Part shown: positions 1 through 11,243 of the stretch, piece after piece | Numbering within the stretch: the first letter of the stretch is position 1 | Layout of the letters: every line of letters begins with the position of its first letter | From: Oasisia sp. SBJ-2009 | Lineage: Eukaryota; Annelida; Polychaeta; Sabellida; Siboglinidae | NCBI GenBank assembly: GCA_964017155.1 | Contig: OZ024862.1 | Coordinates: 41,573,675-41,637,674, forward strand | DNA length: 64,000 nt | Direction: 5' to 3' | Translations under genes and position numbers: made by a program | Notes under the pieces: generated by a model | What the model was told of the DNA's origin: nothing | Databases searched by the model: none | The model's input: the letters and a program-made list of their open reading frames with translations, nothing else

Positions 1-177
1 AATACTGTCGCGACGGTCAAGGGGAAAGCGATTTGTGGACAACGATGCTCCACCTGCAAGAGTCATTTGTTGGTTTGCAGAAACACGTGACGAAACAAAA
101 CGAGATAATACGATCATTGCAGCAGCATGTGACGGAACAAGATGAAATAATACGATCTATGAAAGAAGACATGAAGG
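1..177 (+). CDS. Partial coiled-coil exon of an unidentified gene, open at the left edge
   Basis: An open frame (third base first) runs in from the window edge and ends at a good splice donor, AAGG|GTAAGT, with the intron starting at 178. The encoded segment is rich in Q, E, K and I and contains a repeated motif of the form HVTxQxEIIRS (two close copies and a related third), which looks like a short amphipathic coiled coil. Such segments are common in secreted lectin-like and fibrinogen-related invertebrate proteins, but nothing here fixes a family. The exon ends in phase 1, which matches the entry phase of the FG-GAP exon at 4,611. That join is possible but unsupported, because another gene lies between them. 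The start lies outside the window. Confidence 0.5.
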
Positions 178-463
178 GTAAGTATTGGGTCATCCCTATA
201 TCAATCTTAATACTCCCTAGTCTCGCTTAGCCGAATCTCGCTTGGCTGCATAACTTCGCCGAGAAAACAGTCTGGCTTGCGTAGAAGGCTTAATTGTGGT
301 CAGGATTGAAGATGGCTTCGGTTTCCATGGGGATACTGGAATAAGCAACTTGATAATGACAAAGTATTTCTAACCGTTTAATCGAGTCATAAACTACCCT
401 GTATATAGGGTAGTGACGCTCTTTGCGTTACATTTCGCGACATGGTAACCAGCGACTCCATCC

Positions 464-471
464 TATAAATA
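464..471 (+). promoter_or_regulatory. TATA-like element upstream of the EGF/fucolectin gene
   Basis: TATAAATA lies about 250 bases before the ATG at 725 in otherwise non-coding sequence. It is consistent with a core promoter and a roughly 230-base leader. There is no support beyond the motif. Confidence 0.25.
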
Positions 472-724
472 GGAAATTAGCATTCCGTTGCCTTGTGGGA
501 TAGCACAACCGGACACGCGGGGTATTATGGGCAATCTAGATATGCTTACGTCATCGATCATTACTGTCGTGTTTTGTTAAATCACGCACCCGCTGACGTC
601 ACCAATTTAGGGTTTACTCAAGATTATTTCCGCTACGATACCACAATAACCTCGAACAATTATGCGTCGCCAGCACCTGAGAGCTGCGTTAGTCGCGAAA
701 ATAAGTAATGTAATCGCTGCGCCG

Positions 725-2609
725 ATGGCCCTAATACTGGTTCTTGTGTCAATCTACAGTATAAGGGCTGGACAAATTGGTGGTCGTTACAGACGACTTT
801 CCAAGTGTTCGCTAAAGTGCTTGAATGGAGGAACGTGTAAGCTTAGTTCTAACGGGACAGCGTATTGCCAGTGTCCGCGAGGAACTGATCTCCCGCTTTG
901 CCACAACGTAACGGTTTGGTCGGCTGGAAAAAACGCAACGCAATCCACAACTTCACAGCCTCAGCTTGGCGCTTCCTGTGCGGTTGACAGGTTAGGTTCT
1001 GATTCCCCTTGCTCACTCACCGCGAGACACAAACATCCCTGGTGGAGGGTACATCTGGGATTAGTGCTGGGAGTTCGGCGAGTGCAACTAGAGACGAAGG
1101 ATTCTGCAAATGTTTCGTTTGTGGATGTTAAAGTTGGCATCTACCGCGGCGTGTACGGGTTGTGTGAATACTCAAACAATGTTCGTTTCGTTGGAAGATA
1201 CTACGATTGTCATGACCATTTAGGAGACGTCGTGGCGTTGATAGTCGAACATGAACATGAAATGCAGTTGTCGTTGTGCGAAGTGTCCGTTTATGGAGAA
1301 CCTCATCTTGGATCCCCGTGTTGGAGCAATCCCTGTGGTAATGGGGGAAGTTGCAAGCCAGTTGCATGTTATTATATGTGTGTCTGCCCAAAGAGTTGGT
1401 CTGGAACAAACTGCGAAGGAAAGAATTGGGCATACCATGCATACACCTTGATGCGAAAGGGTTCCATCGCAATACCACAATCTGTTGATAATACTGTTGA
1501 TGGAAATAGAGAAGATATGATGAGGCATGGCAATGGTAACCTATGTTCAGAATCCCCGTTATTAACAGATCCATGGTATGCGGTTGGTTTTTCTGCATTA
1601 ATCGAAATACGACAGATTTTAATGGTGAATCGCCAGGATTGTTGTTCATCGCATATGTATAATTTCGATGTTTTAATTAACCCTGACAAGCTATGTGGAG
1701 CCAGGCGACATAACATGTCAGGTGTTGCATGGAAATATATCTGGTGTGTTCCTGTTGCTATATGAAGAGCTGTGAACATTACGTTTTACGGTCTTCAGGT
1801 CATTTCTTTGTGCGAAGTGGAAATATATGGTGTCCCAGTGCCATGTCGGAGCAATCCATGCAATAATGGAAAAACGTGTCGCCGAATTGGGAATAAAAAT
1901 TCTTATGAATGTCTCTGCCCACCTGGTTTCAATGGTTCTAACTGCACTGATGCAATTCCATGCTGGAGTACACCGTGTCACAATGGTGGCTCCTGCCGAA
2001 ATACCAAAATGCGGAACGTCTATCAGTGCTTCTGTCCTGGTAACACGACGGGTTCAAATTGTGAAGATTTCAAGCCATGCTGGAGCAATCCGTGTCACAA
2101 TGGTGGCTCTTGCCGAAATACTGAAATGTCGAACGTCTATCAGTGCTTCTGTCCTGGAAACACGACGGGTTTAAATTGTGAAGATTTCAAGCCATGCTGG
2201 AGCAATCCGTGCGACAACGGAGAACGATGCTTCTTACACGTGTAAATGCTCGTCGAAATGGACAGGAACAAACTGCAGTCTAGTGAAAGATCTCACTAAA
2301 GAACAAAAGGAAGTAAAACAAAAGCCTAAAGAACAAAAGAAAGTAACGGGGATGTCTGCGATGATGAAGGTGATTATCGATACGGCGGTTGGTATAGGCG
2401 TTGTGGTTGCTGCAGGATGTGGCGTAGCTGCCTGTGGTGCGTGTCCGACTAAAAGAGATATAGCAGCAAAATTGGCAGCCGCCAGGGGAATGAAATCAGT
2501 AAGATCGAGAGTACAGAGAGGCACGGAGTTAGGAGACGACGATGAAGAGGAAGATGAAGAGGAAGATGAAGAGGAAGATGAAGAGGAAGATGCGGTGTCA
2601 TCGATTTGA
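725..2609 (+). pseudogene. Broken EGF/fucolectin-domain membrane protein gene
   Basis: The chosen ATG (725) opens a hydrophobic signal peptide (MALILVLVSIYSIRAGQ). Then come: EGF-like domain (about 809-905), fucolectin/F5-8C-like (FTP) domain (about 906-1303, ending LSLCEVSVYG), EGF (1318-1424), a second FTP domain (1425-1833, ending ISLCEVEIYG), three EGF domains (1843-2190), a broken EGF, a transmembrane segment (about 2360-2440, VIIDTAVGIGVVVAAGCGV) and an acidic tail made of a 12-bp repeat (about 2540-2590). FTP domains bind sugars such as fucose, so a surface or secreted lectin-like role is likely by family. Two lesions interrupt it. A TGA at 1763-1765 sits inside the second FTP domain, with homology continuing in the same frame. 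A one-base-class frame change near 2215-2230 removes a cysteine of the last EGF. No introns are apparent. EGF4 and EGF5 are nearly identical 114-bp tandem copies. It could be a pseudogene, a retrocopy, or an intact gene with assembly errors. Confidence 0.7.
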
Positions 2610-3559
2610 GACTATATAGCAGGATCATTTCTTTAGCTATGATTTCGCAGACAACAAAGCTTCAAAACAGGCCTACCTAATGGTGTATATGTATTTATTA
2701 TAAAACCTGCTGTACAAATGATATTGTTACGTGAAGTGTACATTACCCGTACAGCTGCAGACAGGCCACACTTTACTATCAGTGATCGTAACAGTTTGAA
2801 GTTACCCAGGCGTCTGCCAAAGAGTGCAACACCGTGGAAATTAATCAATGAAATGCTTTGCGTTTTGTTTTGAATTCATTGTTTTACAAGTGGATAAAGA
2901 AAGGTGACAGAAGGACATGAACTGGGCGGACTTTGAATGATTAAAAGCGTTTCCGGAGACAAACTACTAGAAGACAAATAAAATTGATATATCTATCGAT
3001 TCTTTATGTTAGTAAATGTGTTCTTTTTGAAATTTACAAGTGCATAGTATTCAACATGGATAATAACACATTGACGTTGTCAAAAACACTCATTTGAATT
3101 ACCCGTTATGCTTGTCAAAACATGATTAAATCACCGGTGTTCTTTCATGCCTCACGAGACATGACGTTCATTGTAACACACAGTAAAAAAACCTGTATAT
3201 CTCTGCACAAAAGTCGACCTAGCGTCGTGTTCAACATATAGAAAGCACGCACCGTCTGTTTTCTCTTCTACCACTGAGACTCACGTAGTAGTAGTTGGCT
3301 GCAAAAGATTATATGACTAGACGACAACAATAATGTTTTGGTACAATTAAGCAACACTTGAGATTCAAAGCAAATCCCATAAAGCAAGTGAATTCAGAAG
3401 AATGGTTTATCAAGCGTGCGAGTATTGAAGGATGAATAATAAAGGTAACTATTCTTTGCTTCGAGACGTCACACAATGCACAGCAAGTGACACACAATTA
3501 ACACAGGCAGACACATTACACAAATAAACACCTACTAATATGTGCATCAACTTATTATT
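2610..3559. other. Non-coding interval after the EGF/fucolectin gene
   Basis: This is probably the 3' UTR followed by intergenic DNA. A polyadenylation-like AATAAA lies near 2,980. I see no supported coding exon or transposon here. Confidence 0.4.
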
Positions 3560-3563
3560 CACT

Positions 3564-3775
3564 ACACCTGGATCGCCATACCTGGATTGTCACACCTGGA
3601 TCACCACACCTGGATCGCCACACCTGGATCACCACACCTGGATCGCCACACCTGGATCACCACACTTGGATCACCACACTTGGATCACACACTTGGATCA
3701 CCACACCTGGATCACACACCTGGATCACCACACCTGGATCACCACACCTAGATCACCACACCTGGATCACCCTAT

Positions 3776-3825
<50 letters not shown>
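3564..3825. repeat. CACCTGGATCAC minisatellite followed by (TA)n
   Basis: A 12-13-bp unit of the form CACACCTGGATCAC is repeated from about 3,564 to 3,770, with variants CTTGGATC and GGATCGCC. It runs directly into a (TA)n tract at 3,777-3,825. Open frames across it are repeat artefacts. Confidence 0.9.
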
Positions 3826-3829
<4 letters not shown>

Positions 3830-4610
3830 TGCATTGATCTAACCATCACGTGATCTGGTTACCTAGCAAACTTCGCCAAGCGATCCAAATGTGGCTGCCT
3901 GAACATGTGCTTTTCGACGTATATTCTGTTGCAATTCTGGTTTCGGAAGATTATCTTTATCGGAAGGAAGATTATCGGAAGATTATCATACGGATGCCTG
4001 TGTAAAATATTCCTTCCCAGTCCTACCCTTTCGCAAAAAATTTTCTTTTCCATAATTAAAACAGGATTAAGTTCGGAATTCTTAATGTCATCATACTCAA
4101 TGTGCACGAACGCTAATGGCTGTCAAGTATTCAAAATAATAGTTTCCCGGATACTAGACTAGGGTTAAATTGGATGTTGTTGTTGTTCTTTTCTTGGCAT
4201 CACTGTTGTCAGGGTGGGTTGACAATGGTTTCATTTTCTATTGTCTTTTTTTCCTCTCACTTTTCTCTCACTACGTTCTCTGTCAGCAATCTCCAAATCG
4301 TTCCATCTGTTGATCTTTTCACCCTTCTTCTCCCACTCTTTCTAGGTCAGTATTAATGCAATCACACATCGGAATATCGGTCTTCTTCGCCTCCATTTCC
4401 TCTCAACTGTCTGGGCATCTGCTCTCTTTGCCAGTTTTTCATCTCCCATTCTTTCCCTTGTGAATTTCCTTAATAGCTCTTTAACTAGGTTAAAGGGTCC
4501 TCATGTCTGTTGTGATGATATACATCGCATCATGTTTTTGTTCACAATCAACATATATAACATGTCTATGCTGCGCGTTGATTATGACTATGAACTGTCA
4601 ACCTTTGCAG

Positions 4611-5050
4611 GGTCGAAATGTGGGTCGACCAGAGTTACACTCCAGGCAAATATTACCTTACCGAATTTCTGCACAAAGTCGCACCAATACGCATTGAATG
4701 GAGACTTTAACGGGGACGGTCACGTGGACATTCTGTGTCACGATACACAGACAGGCAAGAAATGGATTTACTATGGATCGAATACTGGATACTCTGGAAT
4801 CGGTTGGGAGAAAGAAATGAAATGGTGTAATCATTACAGAACCGCAGTCTACGTCGGAGATTTTAATGGTGATGGCAAGACTGATATCCTCTGTCACGAC
4901 GGAAATGGTCATATGTGGATCGCGTACGCTAATAACGCGGGAGCGTTTACAAGCAACGATTGGAAAGCAAGAAAGGACTTCTGCAGGTGCCAAGAATGTT
5001 CGCTCTGCATAGGCGACTTCAATATGGACGGGAACTCTGACGTGGTGTAA
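4611..5050 (+). CDS. FG-GAP/VCBS-repeat exon, truncated by a minisatellite
   Basis: An acceptor (acctttgcag) precedes the exon at 4,611, entered in phase 1. It encodes three blade-like repeats with the calcium-binding signature GDFNGDGHVDILCHD, GDFNGDGKTDILCHD and GDFNMDGNSDV, typical of FG-GAP/VCBS beta-propeller repeats in extracellular proteins. The third repeat stops at TAA exactly where the 5.0-5.5 kb tandem array begins, so the normal continuation (expected LLCHD-like) is missing. No promoter or first exon can be assigned. This may be the 3' end of the gene whose coiled-coil exon lies at 1-177, or an isolated fragment. Parent gene unknown. Confidence 0.55.
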
Positions 5051-5520
5051 CAATACTCCATGCATAGTGGTCTAACAATATAATCGATGCACAGTGATCT
5101 AACAATACTCGACGCATAATAGTCTAACAATATAATCGATGGACAATGGTCTAACAAATACTCGATGCATAGTGGTCTAGCAATATAATCGATGGACAGT
5201 GGTCTAACAAATACTCGAAGCATAGTGGTCTAACAATATAATCGATGCACAGTGGTCTAACAATACTCGATGCATAGTAGTCTAACAATATAATCAATGG
5301 ACAATGGTCTAACAAATACTCGATGCAAAGTGGTCTAACAATATAATCGATGGACAGTGGTCTAACAATACTCTATGCATAGTGGTCTAACAATATAATC
5401 GATGCACAGTGGTCTAACAATACTCGATGCATAGTAGTCTAACAATATAATCGATGGACAATTGTCTAACAAATACTCGATGCCTAGTGGTCTAACAATA
5501 TAATAGATGGACAGTGGTTG
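5036..5520. repeat. Minisatellite of TGGTCTAACAATA units
   Basis: Units of about 27-38 bp alternate between AGTGGTCTAACAATATAATCG and AGTGGTCTAACAATACTCGATG forms. The first unit overlaps the last codons of the FG-GAP exon (GTGGTGTAACAATACTC). Short minus-strand frames across it are artefacts. Confidence 0.9.
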
Positions 5521-5920
5521 TGTGGGGGTTGTTAGGTGGTTTCTGGCCCCCACAACTATTTTGCTTAGATAGCTAGTTGTTTAGATAATTTTTCGTGCAA
5601 TCTCCACTGACAAACATGACATCTATATGCTTTTAAGGGGATTTGCTTTATTTATCCTAGGCCAACAGCAATGCCCATAGTCTTGTATACTATATAACTT
5701 TCTTTACTTGTGTAATTAAAGAGCATTGCCATTTTCAACCCACATTTGTTTCTGTTTTTATTGCTATCTCTCGCTCCATAAACCGAGCAAAGCATAGCAG
5801 GCTCCCTTTACCTTTACTTAGTACAGTACCGGTGAGGGTGAGCAAATAAATGTTGTGAATATCTAAGCCGAGGAGATTTCTTTCAATACCATTATCTCAG
5901 AACCTGCAAGGACGTCTCAC

Positions 5921-6053
5921 CTGGCGGTTCTTGACAACGATGCTACCGTAGATGATGATGATGTCAATGTAATGGAAGTTGGCCTTACAACACTTGAAAC
6001 TGTCGGGGATCCATAGGTCCATACGGATGACACGCCCGGTTGTGAACTTTCAT
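5921..6053 (-). CDS. Candidate minus-strand exon, unidentified
   Basis: Between two stops on the minus strand lies an open segment with complex composition (contains GRVIRMDLWIPDSFKCCK and IIYGSIVVKNRQ). It is followed by a donor, CGCCAG|GTGAGA, at 5,920, and preceded by a weak acceptor (ATGAAAG). I do not recognise the family. It could be an exon of an unseen minus-strand gene or chance. Confidence 0.25.
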
Positions 6054-6089
6054 TTATCAATTATGATCTCGATGCTAGTATTCTGAGCT

Positions 6090-6190
6090 CTCTTTCTCTC
6101 TGTGTCACTCTGTGTCACTCTCTGTCACTCTCTGTCACTCTATGTCACTCTCTGTCACTATCTGTCTCTGTCTGTCTGTCTGTATGTCTA

Positions 6191-6233
<43 letters not shown>

Positions 6234-6288
6234 CTGTCTATCTCTGTCTCTCTGTCTGTCTGTCTCTCTCTGTCTGTCTGTCCCCCCC

Positions 6289-6344
<56 letters not shown>

Positions 6345-6381
6345 TCTCTCTCCCTCCCCCTCTCTCTGTTTGTTTTTCTGC

Positions 6382-6438
<57 letters not shown>

Positions 6439-6480
6439 CGATCTCTCCCTCTCTCTCATCTCTCTCGTCTCTCTAATCTC
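6090..6480. repeat. Compound TCTG/GT microsatellite
   Basis: Runs of CTCTGTCA, (TGTC)n, a C tract, (GT)n at 6,291-6,342, and again (CTGT)n and TCTC. All open frames here are low-complexity artefacts. Confidence 0.95.
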
Positions 6481-6963
6481 ACTCATATCCCTGAATAATA
6501 TCCATAACTAGGCCGGCATATAATAAAAAAGCAGAAAGACTTCTGAAAACAATTTACTTAAACAGCGTTGATTTGGTATAATCTACGACAAGTGTAATAA
6601 ACTAACCGAGTTTGAATATAAAATATATCTGCCATACCGCACTTGTTGATTCCATTGCCAACTTCCTTCGCGTCTTCTCTTGTCTGCCCATCTCAGAATG
6701 TCGTCCAAGCGGTGCACACACCAATGCAGGTGTTGACCATAATCGAAAACAACAGCTGACGATCGACCATTCATGTAAAAAAATCTTGTTATCAAAGCCA
6801 GGTCTGGCAGCCATCATATTGGAATTCAGGTGGTCGTCTAGAGTCAGTGTTTATGACGTCATGCATAGCGACAAGTAAATAAAGAAATGCTGTCCAACAG
6901 TAATTGAACATTGTAATAAATGTGTAATTATAATTTGAGAATTAACAAGGAAAAGGCGGTTAT

Positions 6964-6971
6964 AAAAGTGT
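6964..6971 (+). promoter_or_regulatory. TATA-like sequence before PEX14
   Basis: A TATAAAAG-type sequence near 6,961 lies about 55-60 bases before the proposed PEX14 start codon at 7,021. This is suggestive only. Confidence 0.25.
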
Positions 6972-7020
6972 TAGAAAAATAGTACATAAGTCAACGACAT
7001 TGGCTACTGATTGTTATGCC

Positions 7021-10000
7021 ATGTCAGCAGGTAAGGTTAAACGAGATGCTATTGCCTTGCACATCTGTATGCTTGGTATACATATATGAGAGCCAACACA
7101 ACCATGAATGTTTATTACCATGCACATTAATGCATTCTTACAAAACGGACATTATATGGATAAAACACTTTGAATGGACATGATCATGCCCATATAGCAT
7201 GGTTGATTTTTGATGATGTGTATATCATCGATGTAGCTGCGGTAAAAGCATCTACTTGCCATAGAAAAAATCACGCCGAGTGGACGATAATGAATGAAGT
7301 TATTTCCGGTCGAGGATGCGATAGTGTTGGACGTTTTTGCATAAAATGTTGATTTTTTATTTAATAATAATATAATAAATATATATATATTATTTAATAT
7401 AGCGCCACATCCAATTTCAAATTGTTCGTGGCGCTTTACATACATTAAAATCTTAAAATACAAATACATACCAGAAGAAAACACACTAGTGACATATATA
7501 TATATAAACAATTAAAAATATAAATATAATAACACGAATTATTTAAGCTGAATAAATGTATATATGTATAATAAATATATAAGTTAACTACAATATCGAT
7601 ACATGTACACAAACATTAAACTAAGCCGCGAGAACAGTCAGAAGAAATGTGTCTTTAGGCGTGCCTTGAAGGTGGCTAAACAGGCAGACGTCTTAATGTT
7701 ATTAGGTAGAGCGTTCCACAAGGTCGCTGCTGCGACCACAAAAATGAGCGTTCGTGTATTATTGGCCGCTGATATTTGAGTCGTAATGTGTACGAGTTGG
7801 CAACGCAGTGCGTTTTGCCTTCCGTCAAAATAAAGTGATTGGTGGTTAAAAATAAGTCTAAAAGGGATTTTCCTGTTTATCAACATGGCGCAGGCAAAAG
7901 ATAAGGTGCGTCCGCAAGGTTTATCGCAGATAGTTGGCTTCATTCCCGCTGCCGACTTAACAGTTAATTAATTAATAATAGCGCATGTACAAATCTGTAA
8001 TGCATACTTAGTGTCAATCTGTCATTCCTGCAAAATAAACATGATTAATATGCTAAACGCTAAAACATCGCACTGTTTTGTCAGCGTCATACACTCTTGA
8101 CCATGTCTGAACTTCGACACTGCTGACTGCATGTGCCTCCGGTCGAATAATTGCGATGTCATATAACAGTTGATGTCGTATTTTTCACATTGTTGTTGTC
8201 AGTATTTTTACGTGAGTTGTTTGTGAATATATGTTATGTTTGTGTGCTTCAAATCAATGACCATGAGTCATGACAGTCACCCGTTCGTCCCATTAACTTA
8301 AATGATTAACGTTTCGTTCGTTGAAATATTAAACGAAGGCCAATATTAAAAGTCATTCATTATTTTATTCATTAAATTAATAAAATCCTCTGGCTATTCG
8401 TAGAGCCGTGGTGTCACTGCTCTGCGAATTAGGAACATAGTTGCTAGTATTCGCAGAGCAGGTAGGAAAGGGTGTTTATTGGATAATTTGTAGAACCCAT
8501 CGCATATAGCCAGGTTTTATTAGCTGCTTACTAAGTAAAATACAGTTGGTGTGGCTTCATTGAAGTTTATATAAATACTATAGTCTACAATGTCAAGGCA
8601 AGAGGCGCAGATAGTGGAGAGAAGCGTGCATAGTGTAGAGAGAGAGGCACGCATAGTGTAGAGAGAGGCACGGGTAGTGCAGACTGCAGATAGAGGCATG
8701 GATAGTGTGGTTGTTACAGCATTTCCGCCTGTCACGCTGGTGGCCTGGTTCAATCCCCAGTCACAGCCGGCATGATATTTATTTTGCAATTGCTGTATAT
8801 GTACTTTATATAAATATATACTTTTATGTCTTGATTACTGTAATATTGCGTGTGAGCATAGCTATACTAGGTTTTAGATGGAAGAATGACAGAGACAAGT
8901 GTAGCATTCCGTATAATTTATTCAACCCCAGATATGGGTCATAGCTACCCGGATGTGTGTAGCATTGTCTATAGTGCATCAAAGCCTTGATGGCATTTGT
9001 GCTAATACTACATCTCCCTTTTTGAGATAGGCGAGATGATCTAAGTCTAGACTACTATGGGGCAGAGGTTTCAAGCACATAACCCCAGAATACTGTCTTT
9101 ACCACAGTATGTGTACACGAGTTCACTACACTACTACAAGTCCAAGCGACTTGGTGGATTTACCACGCATCCCGATCTCGTGCGTGTCACGCCAGGAGGC
9201 TGTGCTGTTGTCGGTCGTGGTGACGATGGTGGTGTAGTGCTTTGGCTCGGGGTTGCCGGAGGATCTTCTCCCTCATCAGGAGTGGTCGATGTAGGAGTCG
9301 GGTTGTCACGTTGAATCTGCTGACGAGTCTCCGTTGTGACCAGTTACTCAACGGACTGAGCCCATCTCAACTACTGATGGGACGCCGCCTGCGAACCCGA
9401 CTACCAGTCATCCCAAGTACTCTCCTGCCAGGCGTAACTGGTAGAGATCTTCATAATGCAAAGGCGAGAGAAGCTGTACAAAGAGCAAAACAGCAACAGC
9501 AGTTCAACAGCCGACACAGAGCGAAAGATCTCACCCCATTGCAGCCAGGGGACAACGTATGGGTCCGGGACCAAGATCGCTATGGCACAGTGGTAGAGCG
9601 AGCGCCACAGCCACGATCGTATCTCGTACAGACGCCGAAAGGGGTGATAAGACGAAACCGATCGGGCAATGGTACCTGAACGGGGTTGAAGTGCGGTTGT
9701 GCTGCTAGCTGTACCTATGGTTGTGCTGTGTGTTGTACTGGCTGGTTGTCTTCTTCCATGTCTTCTAGTTATGTTTATGTGTCTTTTGAGACCGCTGCCA
9801 CAATGTAATATTGCGTGTCAGCGTAGCTATACTAGGTTTTAGACGGAAGAATGACAGAGACAAGTGTAGCGTTCCGTATAATTTATTCAACCCCAGATAT
9901 GGGTCATAGCTACCCGGATGTGTGTATCATTGTCTATAGTGCATCAAAGCCTTGATGGCATTTGTGCTAATACTACAATTACAATCACAGTTTCATACAA

Positions 10001-11187
10001 AATATAAATTACAACAATTCTACCTTTGGTTTAGTTTTATTTTCCTTAGTTCAGGTCCATACAAATATGAGTTAACTATATGTGTTCATATGGTTTACTA
10101 TTTATTTCTTATAGTTTTTACCTACTATTGTCGACACTACTGCACAGATATTTACCCTAGATTTTAGTGTATAAATAAAGTTTATTCTTATAATAACACG
10201 CATAGCAACTAGTAAGCACTCTTTCTTACCACAAGTCTTTCCCTAATTCGCAGAGCAGTGACATTGCTCTAATTCATAGAGCGTATGTGCTCGACCTTAA
10301 TAAAATAGACTTAAACTAACTTACTCTTAGTGAAATTAACCTTTTCATTCCCAGAATAAAATAAACTTAAATAGTTAAAAATGTGTTGCAATGCCCAGTG
10401 ACAATTGGCGAGGACTGTGGGTGTATGTCTTGAGTCAGTTGATCATTCAAGTCGTACCTGAAACTGCATTTGTGGAATTTAATATTTCTTATATCACTGT
10501 ACACAGGATTTTTGCTCTGAATTATACTATATATAATAATAAAATTATAGCCATATAAACATTGTGCATTTGCAAACTTGCAGTGTAGTTAACACCTGTT
10601 TGTGTCACAGTATAATGCTAATAATTGATGCACCACAGGATGTATTTTTAATTGTTTTAGAACTTTATTGCTGTTTATACATTGTGAATGCTTAAACCTG
10701 CAAAATGTACATGGCTTCAGATATAGCGCAAATTTGAGAGCATTCAATGTTTTCAACTCTAAACACCTAATATGATTCCTTCAAAATGTTGTGGCTGGCA
10801 CTTAGAAACATAAGAATAGTTATGCGGCACAGCTCTGCTGTGTGTTTACACACACCACACATAAAATTAGCCTAATAGACTGAGTGTGAATGTGTATAAA
10901 ATATTTTACCTTAAGAATAGTCATGTTCTGATGTCAGTGCCAACAATGTTAATGTACTTAAAACAGGTGGTTCTGTCTGATCATTGCAAATATACTAACA
11001 AGACTATAATTGTATGGTAGCTGCATGAATTGTGTCATTCATTCAAATGAAGTTTATTTTAGGCAGAAGATTTAGAATCCACAAAGCAGATGCTACAGGA
11101 TGTGCCAAGAGAAACTCTGGCAAGTATACATGTGTTTGTATATGTGCAAGTATACATGCATTTGTATGTGTGTGTTACAAGTATACA

Positions 11188-11243
<56 letters not shown>

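Larger units (their letters stand above)
8839..9977 (-). mobile_element. Internally deleted gypsy (Ty3) LTR retrotransposon
   Basis: Two 174-bp LTRs (8839-9012 and 9804-9977) begin TGTAATATT and end TACTACA on the plus strand, and are flanked by the 5-bp duplication ATTAC (8834-8838 and 9978-9982). The true orientation is minus. Next to the left LTR the minus strand reads CAAAAAGGGAGA, a polypurine tract. Next to the right LTR it reads TGGCAGCGGT, which resembles a tRNA-Leu primer site (from memory). Only about 0.8 kb of interior remains: the pol C-terminal tail on the minus strand and an integrase segment on the plus strand, so part of the interior is inverted. The LTRs differ at a handful of sites, suggesting moderate age. 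Confidence 0.85.
8392..10286. mobile_element. Inverted-repeat element interrupted by the gypsy insertion
   Basis: The sequence TCACTGCTCTGCGAATTAGG near 8,414-8,434 recurs inverted near 10,243-10,262. The outer parts also match imperfectly (TATTCGTAGAGC against GCTCTATGAATTA). Both ends lie next to TTAATAAAAT. The left end has its own hairpin (CTGCTCTGCGAATTAG with CTAGTATTCGCAGAGCAG). It is probably an old nonautonomous DNA element that later received the LTR retrotransposon. Confidence 0.4.

Noticed and set aside
3905..4356. Short frames on both strands at 3.9-4.4 kb
   Set aside because: AT- or pyrimidine-biased, no motif, no splice context.
1..5050. One gene joining the coiled-coil exon (1-177) to the FG-GAP exon (4,611-5,050)
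   Set aside because: Phases agree, but a same-strand EGF/fucolectin gene lies between and there is no transcript evidence.
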